Assembly (NCBI RefSeq): GCF_900166585.1
Contig: NZ_FVZC01000003.1
Coordinates: forward strand, 1 to 33,184
DNA: 33,184 nt
From: Mesobacillus jeotgali
Lineage (GTDB): Bacteria; Bacillota; Bacilli; Bacillales; Cytobacillaceae
Direction: 5' to 3'
Below the pieces are notes generated by a model. The model did no database searches, had not been told where the DNA came from, and saw nothing but the letters and a program-made list of their open reading frames with translations. A program made the translations under genes and the position numbers. This document shows, piece after piece, positions 16,160-25,203 of the stretch (its first letter is position 1; each line of letters starts with the position of its first letter).

Positions 16160-16687
16160 ATGAATGCAGCATATTCTACATCTTCTGGGATGACCAAAAC
16201 AAAGGCCCTGGTCATCAATGCACTTTTTATCGCTTTAACCGTTGTAGCGACAATGTTCATCAACATCAAGCTCCCAATCATGGGAAATGGCGGTTTAATC
16301 CACTTAGGGAATGTGCCCCTGTTCATCGCCGCATTTGTTTTCGGCAGAAAAACAGGAGCAATCGCAGGTGCGTTCGGAATGGGCTTGTTCGACTTGATTT
16401 CCGGCTGGGCTGTATGGGCCCCATTCACCTTCGTCATAGTTGGCGCTATGGGCTATGTAGCGGGATTAATGGCTGAAAAAATGCCAGGCAAGAAGGCAGT
16501 GGTTTATTCACTTGCCGTTATCGTTGCAATGTTGATAAAAATCGTAGGTTACTATTTTGCTGAAGTCGTCCTATACGGCAACTGGATTCAGCCGTTTGGA
16601 TCCATCCCGGGCAACATCATGCAGGTTGTTCTTGCTGGATTGATTGTTGTTCCTGTAGCAGGACGTATTAAGAAATTATTATTTTAA
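16160..16687 (+). CDS. ECF transporter S component, substrate unknown
   Basis: This 175-residue integral membrane protein has about six hydrophobic segments. The pattern GGLIHLGNVPLFIAAFVFG, then GAIAGAFGMGLFDLISGWAV, is typical of substrate-capture (S) subunits of energy-coupling factor vitamin transporters. Such subunits bind a vitamin or precursor and use the shared EcfA/A'/T module encoded elsewhere. AGAGG lies 9 nt before the ATG. The ~285-nt upstream region has no riboswitch that I recognise, so the ligand cannot be inferred. It is the only plus-strand gene in this part of the window and ends at a strong bidirectional terminator. Confidence 0.88.
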   Translation: MNAAYSTSSGMTKTKALVINALFIALTVVATMFINIKLPIMGNGGLIHLGNVPLFIAAFVFGRKTGAIAGAFGMGLFDLISGWAVWAPFTFVIVGAMGYVAGLMAEKMPGKKAVVYSLAVIVAMLIKIVGYYFAEVVLYGNWIQPFGSIPGNIMQVVLAGLIVVPVAGRIKKLLF

Positions 16688-16721
16688 TAGAAATCTTTGG
16701 AAGCCTGCAAGTTTCCAAGTT

Positions 16722-16763
16722 CATAAAGAAATCCCCTATCGCTTGATAGGGGATTTCTTTATG
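16722..16763. terminator. strong bidirectional terminator between convergent genes
   Basis: A perfect 19-bp palindrome (16722-16740 with 16745-16763) with a GCTT loop. The core is AAATCCCCTATC and its complement, flanked by CATAAAG / CTTTATG. It can serve the ECF gene from the left and the RacA-like gene from the right. Confidence 0.85.
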
Positions 16764-16794
16764 TATGTGACTCGAAGCATCCAGCCGATTTTGT

Positions 16795-16972
16795 CGATAT
16801 GTATGCCTAAAATGCTGTAGATATTTCTCGGGAAATTGTTGAAATTTGAAAGTGAAATATCGCTTCTCTGACTTTATTGTCGAAGGCTTCAAGATACACC
16901 TTTCATATCGCCCAGCGATATACAAAGCAATGCGACAGCTTCTCATGCAAACCAGGCATGTTGCGTATATCG
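16795..16972. repeat. ATATCG/CGATAT site array downstream of the RacA-like gene
   Basis: In this gene-free stretch the hexamer ATATCG or its complement occurs at 16795, 16857, 16905, 16916 and 16967. Two of them form a perfect palindrome ATATCGC-CCA-GCGATAT (16905-16921). A variant TCGCTATAT lies at 17016-17024 and recurs at 17826-17834 on the other side of the gene. Chance would give well under one hexamer hit in this length. I interpret them as candidate binding sites for the adjacent HTH protein. No gene is supported in 16688-17032: the 105-codon frame there runs through the terminator palindrome. Confidence 0.6.
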
Positions 16973-17032
16973 GAATGCAATACACTGTTTGCTAACTGTC
17001 TTCTTTATAATAGAATCGCTATATCCAGTATT

Positions 17033-17734
17033 TTATTTCTTGAATAAAGAAAATAGCCAGCCCCATTTTCTATTCTGTATCTCCGCTTCTAAACGTTTGT
17101 TAAAATCATTTTGGGAAATCCACTCATTCTTTTGTTCTTCCCGTATTCTTTGTAATTCATTTTGCAGCAGTTCGCTCTTTTCTCTTTCCTGTTCCAGCAG
17201 GCTTTCGTAATGGGTATTTTGCTGTTCGATGATTTTTTCAATCTTCGAATTGGTTCTTTGTGCTGAATTCCCGATGCTGGAGCTGATTACATGATGATCC
17301 TGCTGGAGCTGGGAAACATTCGTCTTCAGCTGAGCCATATCGCTTTTTAGCTGCAGGTTCATTTCACGGGCTGCTGCTAGTTCATTTACAACAAAAAGCA
17401 AAACCTCTTTTAGCTGATTAGGATCCTGCGGCAGATTTTCGTATGTATCGTTAAGAGCGATTTCGGTACCTCCCGCTCCTTCAAGCTTCTCCTTTTGCTC
17501 AGCCACGAGATCCTTGGCCGTTTCATCCAGAGGCTTGTCCGTATCGCGTAACGCTACAAGCGCTTTAATATCAGATTGAACAAAGATTCGCCGATCCCCA
17601 TCTTTTAAGAACTCGTAGCCATTGCGCTCAAGAATCTGTCCATACTTTCGGACTGTAGGAGTCGCAATCCCCACTTCCTCCGCTACTTCCTTCGTTGAGA
17701 ATGCCTGTTCATTCGGTTGTATATCGTGTCGCAT
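17033..17734 (-). CDS. RacA-like protein: MerR-type HTH, coiled coil, amphipathic C-terminus (DUF3967-like)
   Basis: This 233-residue protein starts with a MerR-like helix-turn-helix (~11-58, FSTKEVAEEVGIATPTVRKY then GDRRIFVQSDI). An acidic linker follows, then a long coiled coil (~105-205). It ends in a short aromatic and basic tail, RKWGWLFSLFKK, which could touch the membrane. The layout recalls B. subtilis RacA, which tethers DNA to the cell pole, and DUF3967 proteins common on Bacillus plasmids. Two starts are possible. The ATG at 17743 lies only 3 nt after AGGAGG, so the ATG at 17734 (12 nt) is used here with reservation. ATATCG sites flank and overlap the start, which suggests autoregulation or a partition-like function. 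Confidence 0.82.
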   Translation of the reverse strand: MRHDIQPNEQAFSTKEVAEEVGIATPTVRKYGQILERNGYEFLKDGDRRIFVQSDIKALVALRDTDKPLDETAKDLVAEQKEKLEGAGGTEIALNDTYENLPQDPNQLKEVLLFVVNELAAAREMNLQLKSDMAQLKTNVSQLQQDHHVISSSIGNSAQRTNSKIEKIIEQQNTHYESLLEQEREKSELLQNELQRIREEQKNEWISQNDFNKRLEAEIQNRKWGWLFSLFKK

Positions 17735-17842
17735 ATCGCACATGCACCTCCTAAATACCAATATGCTAGGTTTTAACCACAAATACAAGAGTCATATCGT
17801 CTATATTTATATTCTAGCAGATAGATCGCTATATACATATCG
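17721..17842. repeat. ATATCG site array over the start of the RacA-like gene
   Basis: ATATCG occurs at 17721, 17733, 17794 and 17837. The TCGCTATAT variant lies at 17826-17834 and related TATCG/CGATA pieces at 17841 and about 17898. The first two copies are 12 bp apart and cover the start codon and first codons of the RacA-like gene. A further exact copy lies inside the gene at 17337. With the downstream array this gives ten exact hexamers in ~1.05 kb. The remaining gene-free sequence to 18009 shows no other feature. Confidence 0.6.
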
Positions 17843-18009
17843 TATCGGCAGATTTTTTCATTCCTATAGTCTATTTAGAGGGTTAACCTTTATAAAAGCG
17901 ATACATACGCCTGCAAAACGCCGAGATGTTCCCTGCCTCTCTTAAACCTTTGCGATTTATTTTCTTAGGCTGAATTCAGCGGTATGTTTTCATATAGTAG
18001 GAGAAGAAT

Positions 18010-18046
18010 AAAAAAACTTCCCACTGTTAATATAACCAGTGAGAAG
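18010..18046 (-). terminator. rho-independent terminator of the CoA-transferase gene
   Basis: On the minus strand CTTCTCACTG pairs with CAGTGGGAAG (18037-18046 with 18017-18026, one G-T pair) around a 10-nt loop. It is followed by seven T (18010-18016). Confidence 0.85.
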
Positions 18047-18082
18047 CTTCCGATTAATAAAGCAATTTAATGTTCTAAATAA

Positions 18083-19603
18083 TTATATCTGAACCGTTTC
18101 CGCCGATTCTTCAAGCATTGTACCCTTGCTGGCAAAATTGATATGCCATGATAGGGCCTTTTCCAGAACATGCGGCGTCTGTCCCCCTCTTTCCAGTGCT
18201 TCTTGATAATAGGCTCGAAGCTGATCACGGTACACTGGGTGCGCACAGTTATCAATGATCAGTTCGACTCTTTCCCTTGGTGCAAGACCTCTCAAGTCGG
18301 CATATCCCTGTTCGGTAACAATGACGTCAACGTCATGCTCGGTATGGTCTACGTGAGAGACAAAAGGAACAATGCTGGAGATCTTCCCGCCTTTGGCAAT
18401 GGATTTTGTGACAAAGATCGCAAGGCGGGCATTACGGGCAAAATCACCTGAACCGCCAATACCGTTCATCATTTTAGTGCCAAGGACGTGAGTTGAATTC
18501 ACGTTTCCGTAAATGTCCAGCTCCAACGCTGTATTGATTGAAATCAATCCGAGACGGCGGATGACTTCTGGATGGTTGGAGATCTCCTGAGGGCGCATCA
18601 TCAATTTATCGCGGTATTTTTCAAAATCTGAAAATACCTGCCCCATTTTCTCTTCGGATAGCGTTATCGAACAGCACGAAGCAAATTGAACCTTTCCTGC
18701 ATCGATCAGGTCAAACACTGCATCCTGCAGAACCTCGGAATATACTTCTAAGTTCTCAAACTCTGAATCAAGCATTCCATGGAGAACTGCGTTTGCAACT
18801 GATCCAATTCCTGATTGTAAAGGTGCCAGGCTTTCAGTAAGCCGTCCACTCTGTACCTCTTTTCGAAGGAATTCAATCAAATGCTGGGCCATCACAACCG
18901 TTTCTTCATCGGGAGGAACAATCGTCGATGGTGAATCAAGTTGATTCGTGAACACAATCCCTTTTACCTTATCGACATCCACTGGAATGCCGCTTGTCCC
19001 TATCCGGTCATCTGGTTTAGTGAGCGGAATCGGCTGCCTTGATCCTTGTTTGCCTGGCTCATACAAATCATGAAGTCCCTCAAGCTGTATGGACTGTGCT
19101 GTGTTTATTTCAATAATAATCGACTTCGCATTCTGGGCAAATGCCATAGAATTGCCTATTGAAGTAGTTGGGATGACCATTCCATCCTCGCTGATTGCAA
19201 CCGCTTCCAAAATTGCTACATCTATTTCCATAACATCTGCACGAATCAGCTCTGCCGTATGTGATAAATGCTGGTCTACAAAAAGAAAGTCACCCTGATT
19301 GATGCCACGGCGCATGGTGGCATCTGCCTGGAATGGCAATCTCTTGCCCAGGATGCCTGCCTCCGCGAAAAGCTTATCCACATCAGAACCAAGTGAAGCA
19401 CCAGTATAGACATTAACCTTAAAGTTTTCTTCGTGTTTAACCCTATTAACAAGGGCAAATGGCACCGCTTTCACATCACCCGCACGCGTGAATCCACTTA
19501 GACCCAAAGTCATACCGTTTTCAATCAAGGAAGCTGCCTGTTCAGGAGTCACAACTTTGTCCTTTAGACGGTGATCCCTAATTCGCTCTAATTGCTGTTC
19601 CAT
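18083..19603 (-). CDS. acetyl-CoA hydrolase / succinyl-CoA:acetate CoA-transferase family protein
   Basis: This 506-residue cytosolic enzyme of the Cat1/AarC-type family I CoA-transferases moves CoA between carboxylates such as acetate and succinate, or hydrolyses acetyl-CoA. The N-terminal domain starts RLKDKVVTPEQAASLIENG. Glu290 in YSEVLQD is the expected residue forming the glutamyl-CoA thioester. The GIGGSGDF loop and the TEQGYADLRG motif follow in the C-terminal domain. Length agrees with AarC-type enzymes. GAGGG precedes the ATG, and a SigA-like promoter lies at 19631-19659. The LytTR regulator immediately upstream on the same strand is a likely controller. The physiological substrate pair cannot be told from sequence. 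Confidence 0.9.
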   Translation of the reverse strand: MEQQLERIRDHRLKDKVVTPEQAASLIENGMTLGLSGFTRAGDVKAVPFALVNRVKHEENFKVNVYTGASLGSDVDKLFAEAGILGKRLPFQADATMRRGINQGDFLFVDQHLSHTAELIRADVMEIDVAILEAVAISEDGMVIPTTSIGNSMAFAQNAKSIIIEINTAQSIQLEGLHDLYEPGKQGSRQPIPLTKPDDRIGTSGIPVDVDKVKGIVFTNQLDSPSTIVPPDEETVVMAQHLIEFLRKEVQSGRLTESLAPLQSGIGSVANAVLHGMLDSEFENLEVYSEVLQDAVFDLIDAGKVQFASCCSITLSEEKMGQVFSDFEKYRDKLMMRPQEISNHPEVIRRLGLISINTALELDIYGNVNSTHVLGTKMMNGIGGSGDFARNARLAIFVTKSIAKGGKISSIVPFVSHVDHTEHDVDVIVTEQGYADLRGLAPRERVELIIDNCAHPVYRDQLRAYYQEALERGGQTPHVLEKALSWHINFASKGTMLEESAETVQI

Positions 19604-19630
19604 ATCTCAATCCCTCGCTTATGTATAGTT

Positions 19631-19659
19631 ATAATAATTTTACCCATTAGCACCATCAA
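19631..19659 (-). promoter_or_regulatory. candidate promoter of the CoA-transferase gene
   Basis: On the minus strand TTGATG (19654-19659) is followed after 17 nt by TATTAT (19631-19636), 28 nt upstream of the start codon. A CGTTTAGTAT stretch a little further upstream (near 19677-19686) loosely resembles a LytTR half-site, but the match is too weak to call. Confidence 0.5.
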
Positions 19660-19730
19660 GATATGGTTTTTGGAATACTAAACGAAAAATTCAGACAAAA
19701 CAGCAAATATTGACTCCCAAGCAGAATAAA

Positions 19731-20375
19731 TCAGAATCCTAACAGCTTTCTAAAATAACTGGAGTAGGATTGGCTAACCGGTACCCTTTGACCATTATCC
19801 ATTGAAAGCAGAAAAGTTGAATGAGTGTCCGGATAAATCGTCTTGATGTGGTTCACATTCACAATAAACGAACGATGGCATCGTATAAAGGAATCCTTCG
19901 GGAGCAAATATTCAAACTCCTGAAGGGAGTATTTATGTGTCCCTGATATTTCATTCGTGTAGACATGCGTCTTCTTATCTTTTGCCTCAAGATAGACAAC
20001 GTTTGAAAAAGGAATTGGAATCCAGCCATCCTGTGTTTTCAGGGTTACAACTGACTTTCCATCTGTTAACGCCGGATAGATTGCTGTAACACACCCCTCA
20101 AGCTCTCCATTATGTAAAAACGGAACCGCCATGCCATGATAAGGAATGCCAAATACATCCCGGTTAATAAACTCGGAAACTTTTTGCTTGGACATCAGTG
20201 CTTTATAGGCAATCGTCCCTTCCTTCACAGGATCCCCAGCAGCAATCTTTAAATCGACCCTTTTGCTTGGACGATAGTATATATAGTCTTTTGTATTTGA
20301 AACGGCAATTGAGATTTCATCAGAAAATAATTCCCCGATGACATCCAGTAATGAGCTTAAGGTTATGTCTTCCAT
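19731..20375 (-). CDS. LytTR-family transcriptional regulator with N-terminal sensor domain
   Basis: This 214-residue DNA-binding protein has a C-terminal LytTR domain at ~108-214 (KTQDGWIPIPFSNVVYLEAK, then FIRCHRSFIVNVNHIK). Its N-terminal ~100 residues look like a PAS/GAF-type sensor rather than a response-regulator receiver domain, so a diffusible ligand is more likely than phosphorylation. GAGGTG precedes the ATG at 20375, and a TATAAT (20396-20401) without a clear -35 lies upstream. No terminator is visible between it and the CoA-transferase gene, so partial cotranscription is possible. The direct pairing suggests it regulates that enzyme. Confidence 0.88.
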   Translation of the reverse strand: MEDITLSSLLDVIGELFSDEISIAVSNTKDYIYYRPSKRVDLKIAAGDPVKEGTIAYKALMSKQKVSEFINRDVFGIPYHGMAVPFLHNGELEGCVTAIYPALTDGKSVVTLKTQDGWIPIPFSNVVYLEAKDKKTHVYTNEISGTHKYSLQEFEYLLPKDSFIRCHRSFIVNVNHIKTIYPDTHSTFLLSMDNGQRVPVSQSYSSYFRKLLGF

Positions 20376-20411
20376 ACTTTTCTCACCTCGATATTATTAT
20401 ACTACTATTAT

Positions 20412-20562
20412 TTAGACAAAACTTGGAGAGTTGTTACGCTTAACAAAATTAGAAACCACTGGCATTTCTTTACGAATAAATAGAGCATATCCAATCATCA
20501 TACCGAATAAGACTGATTTGGATGGAAAGATCGATTGCCCATTCGTATTGTAAATAAGGCTC
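20412..20562 (-). pseudogene. possible 3' remnant of a membrane protein gene
   Basis: In one minus-strand frame about 50 codons run without a stop from the kinase terminator to a TAA at 20412-20414. They encode protein-like sequence including SVLFGMMIGYALFIRKEMP, a plausible transmembrane segment with a basic flank. There is no start codon or ribosome-binding site, and the frame begins inside the terminator of the next gene. This would fit the tail of a truncated gene, but an accidental open frame is possible. Apart from this, 20376-20561 holds only the upstream region of the LytTR gene. Confidence 0.3.
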
Positions 20563-20603
20563 AAAAAAAAGAAGCTAGCAGTTCATTGAACTTCAAAAGC
20601 TTC
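20562..20603 (-). terminator. rho-independent terminator of the P-loop kinase gene
   Basis: On the minus strand GAAGCT (20598-20603) pairs with AGCTTC (20571-20576). An inner AGTTC / GAACT helix lies around a 3-nt loop. Eight T (20563-20570) follow. Confidence 0.8.
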
Positions 20604-20701
20604 CACTATAACCCTCTATGTCAGCAAAATGTAATACATTTTTTTGATCATTCATTTGTAACCATCATGCCCTTAGAGTGTCTTTTAAGATATCATCTCA
20701 A

Positions 20702-21232
20702 TTACATATTGAATCTGCTTTCATTAAAGATTGTATTTATAAGGTCATCCAAGTCAACATCATCATTTTCAAGAAGATGCCTTTCAGGAATGTTATCTGT
20801 ATTAAAATCCTCAACGATTTGCCTGATTCTTTCCTCCCCAACAAACGCCGCCCCGGACCGTTGTTTATCCCTTTTGATGATTGTATCAATCTTACTGCTA
20901 ATTACAACGACTTTAATGTTAACATTAAAATCACCTATACGGTCAACAATTGAAAACAGCTGCTCTTTTGAAAAAACATAATCGACAACTGTATGAATAT
21001 TATGTTTACTAAAATTCTCAATCAGGGAAACCATGTTATCCCATAATATATTTAAAAATAATTTGTCATGATCATCACAAGGATGAACCCACCCGCTTTT
21101 CACCATGTTGTATAGCGCATCGCCCTCAATATGAACACTAACTTCATTTATTTTTTCAGCGATTCTTTCTGCCAATGTAGTCTTACCGGCTCCTGGTGGA
21201 CCACTTATTAAAATAACGGTCGGCTTATTCAT
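20702..21232 (-). CDS. P-loop nucleotide/small-molecule kinase, AAA_33 type
   Basis: This 176-residue protein has Walker A GPPGAGKTT at 11-19 and a hydrophobic strand before it. A later basic segment (KRDKQRSGAAFVGEERIRQ) acts as a lid, as in small kinases related to chloramphenicol phosphotransferase, shikimate or gluconate kinases. The acceptor substrate is unknown; motifs HIEGDALYNMV and VVDYVF probably line the active site. AAGGA lies ~10 nt before the ATG. It has its own terminator and is divergent from the cysteine-rich gene. AT-rich codon use differs from the surrounding core genes and hints at acquisition. Confidence 0.8.
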   Translation of the reverse strand: MNKPTVILISGPPGAGKTTLAERIAEKINEVSVHIEGDALYNMVKSGWVHPCDDHDKLFLNILWDNMVSLIENFSKHNIHTVVDYVFSKEQLFSIVDRIGDFNVNIKVVVISSKIDTIIKRDKQRSGAAFVGEERIRQIVEDFNTDNIPERHLLENDDVDLDDLINTIFNESRFNM

Positions 21233-21271
21233 AAAAACACATCCTTCACAGCATAAATTTGTCTCATTCCA

Positions 21272-21337
21272 TTAATCCTCTTTATTCCTGTATTTCTTGC
21301 GTTCCCATTCAATCGCCTTCTGTTCCAGGTTTTGCAC
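21272..21337 (-). pseudogene. short open frame or gene remnant upstream of the kinase
   Basis: A 21-codon minus-strand frame beginning GTG encodes QNLEQKAIEWERKKYRNKED and then stops. The composition is that of a charged helical protein terminus. No good ribosome-binding site precedes it, and an in-frame stop lies two codons upstream. It may be a remnant or a leader peptide of the kinase gene 40 nt downstream. Confidence 0.2.
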
Positions 21338-21510
21338 AAATTACTTTTTAAAAATTGATTCAAGCGGACAGTGTTCTAGTACATTAAAAGATTAAAAGAT
21401 AAACCTGCCAGCAGTTCCCTAAAGACCTCGAAGGACATTCGTCCACTCAAGTAAGGTGTTATATGCATATCCATATTAAAGAATAAACATAAGGGAGTGT
21501 TATTAAAGAA

Positions 21511-22161
21511 ATGCAAAAGGAATTTATTAACGAGAATGGGGAAGTTAAAAACCTGCTCCCGTCTCTGCCTGAACATGATGATGCTGAGGGTATGGATTCT
21601 GAACCAGTTATTCCTCATCAAGCTGATGACCCTCCGTGTGGACCGGTTAATCGAAACGTCAATTTTTGCTGTGAGGTGGAAATTCCTGAAGGTTTTATGG
21701 GAGTAATTGACGATATAAGGTTAATTTATAATACAAATCAATTAAGAGCCCATATAGAAGAATGTGATAAGACTGTTGATACTGACTGTGGCCCTGTAAC
21801 AGTACCATTATATCAAGTAAGGGTTACAGGATGCATCCCATTTATAGGAAGCGTATCAGTAATAGGTGATTGCGGAGGATTAGAAACCACAGGAAATGAC
21901 CCTGCTTGTCCTCCAGCATTAGATAATTCTGGACTTGGACGTATAAGTTGTTCAGGTAAAGTATGTGTAGACCATGTTATTGGTTGTTCGACAACTCTGC
22001 CCACCACTCTCCCTGCTTTGAACTGTGACACGATTCCGGTAACAGGATATGGTGTGTTTAATAATAATCGGCCTGGAGTAGTATGTGGACTTCAGATTAT
22101 ATGCAGAAGCATAATCTTTGCAGGTACCTTCCAACTTCCTGCGATTAACGACAGCAAATAA
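21511..22161 (+). CDS. cysteine-rich protein, 216 aa, possibly a spore-surface protein
   Basis: I do not recognise this protein. It has 14 cysteines spread over its length, including FCCEVEIP, TGCIPFIG, VCVDHVIGC and VVCGLQIICRS, and no signal peptide or hydrophobic helix. Beta-rich segments (YQVRVTGCIPFIGSVSVIG) dominate after an acidic, flexible N-terminus (~1-45). High cysteine in a non-secreted Bacillus protein is common in spore coat and exosporium proteins that are cross-linked by disulfides; this is inference. GGGAG lies ~11 nt before the ATG. It is on the plus strand, convergent with groEL, and AT-rich in codon use. No sporulation promoter could be assigned confidently. Confidence 0.75.
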   Translation: MQKEFINENGEVKNLLPSLPEHDDAEGMDSEPVIPHQADDPPCGPVNRNVNFCCEVEIPEGFMGVIDDIRLIYNTNQLRAHIEECDKTVDTDCGPVTVPLYQVRVTGCIPFIGSVSVIGDCGGLETTGNDPACPPALDNSGLGRISCSGKVCVDHVIGCSTTLPTTLPALNCDTIPVTGYGVFNNNRPGVVCGLQIICRSIIFAGTFQLPAINDSK

Positions 22162-22202
22162 GAAAAGGCCTCCCATCAGTTCAGCAGACTGAGGAAGACC
22201 TT
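22157..22202 (-). terminator. terminator of groEL, also able to act for the convergent gene
   Basis: On the minus strand AAGGTCTTCC-TCAGT pairs imperfectly with ACTGA-TGGGAGGCCTT and is followed by TTCTTATTT. It lies 117 nt past the groEL stop and begins right behind the stop of the plus-strand cysteine-rich gene. The plus-strand side lacks a good T tract. Confidence 0.6.
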
Positions 22203-22318
22203 CTCCAAGAAAACATTTTTGTGAAAAGAGTGAGCATTTTTTGCTTACTATGAGCAAAAATAGAGCTTATATCTTATTCCACTTTAAAACTTCTATATAT
22301 CAGGCTTTATGATGTTAA

Positions 22319-23962
<1,644 letters not shown>

Positions 23963-23998
23963 TCAGAATTTTAAATTTATTAAATGTACTGTCAGTGA

Positions 23999-24283
23999 TT
24001 ATTCAACTACAGCTAAAATGTCGTTTTCGCGTAGGATCAGGTACTCAGTTCCCTGATACTTCACTTCTGTGCCTGCGTATTTTGAGAAGATAATGCGGTT
24101 TCCGACTTCAACTTCAAGAGCAACACGCTCACCGTTTTCAAGTACACGGCCAGTTCCAACAGCTACGACTTTACCTTCTTGAGGTTTTTCTTTCGCTGTG
24201 TCGGGTAAAACGATACCGCTTGCAGTTTTTTCTTCAGACTCAACAAGCTCGATAATAATGCGATCTCCTAATGGCTTGATCAA
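23999..24283 (-). CDS. groES: co-chaperonin GroES (Hsp10)
   Basis: This heptameric lid of GroEL, 94 residues, has the mobile loop [14 protein letters not shown] and the end [14 protein letters not shown]. The start is TTG at 24283, giving LIKPLGDR with GAGGAGG 9 nt upstream and exactly the length of B. subtilis GroES. A longer frame from a TTG at 24301 would begin inside the ribosome-binding site and is not credible. It is the first gene of groESL. Confidence 0.97.
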   Translation of the reverse strand: MIKPLGDRIIIELVESEEKTASGIVLPDTAKEKPQEGKVVAVGTGRVLENGERVALEVEVGNRIIFSKYAGTEVKYQGTEYLILRENDILAVVE

Positions 24284-24323
24284 GTGAAACAACCTCCTCA
24301 AATTATATGTAGATTATTTTTTA

Positions 24324-24350
24324 TTAGCACTCGCCTCAATAGAGTGCTAA
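24324..24350 (-). promoter_or_regulatory. CIRCE operator (HrcA binding site)
   Basis: TTAGCACTC, nine bases, GAGTGCTAA: a perfect consensus CIRCE inverted repeat between the promoter and groES. HrcA binding represses groESL until heat or misfolding stress. Confidence 0.98.
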
Positions 24351-24360
24351 CACAATTTAT

Positions 24361-24389
24361 ATATTAAATAATCTTATTTTTTTTTGCAA
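24361..24389 (-). promoter_or_regulatory. SigA-type promoter of groESL
   Basis: On the minus strand TTGCAA (24384-24389) is followed after 17 nt by TAATAT (24361-24366), immediately upstream of CIRCE, the normal arrangement for groESL in Bacillus. Confidence 0.8.
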
Positions 24390-24417
24390 GTGTGAAGCAA
24401 AAATTTTTGGTAAAAAT

Positions 24418-24963
24418 TTATGGTTTTCTGCTATGATCTATGTCTGATTGAAACAATACATGCTTATTCAAAGGACTGTCCTGCTCCACATTCGGATGGT
24501 GAAATGTTTTAACAGGCTCCATGCCGATTTTTCTCATCACATTGATAGAGGGCGCATTAATTTCAGCAGTAAAACTAAAAATCTCGCTGAAGCCCAATTG
24601 ATGAAACCCATAATCCAGACAAGCCTTGGCACCCTCTGTTGCATATCCTTTTCCCCACGCCTCTTTCTTCAGCCTCCATCCAATTTCGACACACGGGGTG
24701 AAATCTGCTTCGAATGTTGCCCTGTGAAACCCTATGAATCCAATAAACTCTTTAGAGTCTTTCACTTCTGCCGCATACAACCCATAACCATAATCCTCAA
24801 ACTCGGAAAGGATTGCCTGATAAAACCGTTCAGTTTCTTCGTGTGAAAGCATACGAGGAAAATACTTCATTACATCCTCATCTGCATTCATATTGCAAAA
24901 CGGCTCCAAATCTGCTGCTGACCAGTCTCGCAAATAGAGTCTTGAAGTTTCTAAATAAATCAT
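24418..24963 (-). CDS. GNAT-family N-acetyltransferase, RimJ/RimL type
   Basis: This 181-residue acetyltransferase has the beginning LETSRLYLRDWSAADLEPF. The acetyl-CoA-binding loop EAWGKGYATEG lies near 100-110. The segment INAPSINVMRKIGMEPV is typical of the RimJ/RimL/SpeG-like group that acetylates protein N-termini or small amines. The substrate is unknown. GGGGG precedes the ATG at 24963. The stop lies only about 30 nt before the groESL promoter, and no separate terminator is visible, so some read-through into groESL is possible. Confidence 0.88.
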   Translation of the reverse strand: MIYLETSRLYLRDWSAADLEPFCNMNADEDVMKYFPRMLSHEETERFYQAILSEFEDYGYGLYAAEVKDSKEFIGFIGFHRATFEADFTPCVEIGWRLKKEAWGKGYATEGAKACLDYGFHQLGFSEIFSFTAEINAPSINVMRKIGMEPVKTFHHPNVEQDSPLNKHVLFQSDIDHSRKP

Positions 24964-25060
24964 TTGAACCCCCGTCCATTTTCAAGAAGAAAAATTCACC
25001 TTAACAAGTATGCGGTTTTCCATGAATATTTAACCCTTCTAAGGATGCTGACTCTACAAT

Positions 25061-25090
25061 TTGAACTTTCCAATCGTTTACTAGTAGAAT
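25061..25090 (+). promoter_or_regulatory. SigA-type promoter of ydiL-ydiK
   Basis: TTGAAC (25061-25066) is followed after 18 nt by TAGAAT (25085-25090) on the plus strand, ~115 nt upstream of the ydiL start. Confidence 0.55.
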
Positions 25091-25203
25091 AAAGAAGTGT
25101 GATTCATAACGAAGCTGTACCCCGTAGTTTATTTTACAGGCCCGCATATTATTACGTAAAATTTCAGGATATACATTATCTGCATCGTTAAGGAGTTTTT
25201 TTA

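Noticed and set aside
16668..16985. 105-codon frame on the minus strand
   Set aside because: It spans the 19-bp terminator palindrome and several ATATCG sites and lacks a credible start.
20535..20981. 148-codon plus-strand frame
   Set aside because: It overlaps the kinase gene antisense and crosses its terminator; no ribosome-binding site.
21440..21510. SigK-type promoter upstream of the cysteine-rich gene
   Set aside because: CATA-like pieces are present but none fits the CATA-N3-TA pattern with a correctly spaced -35.
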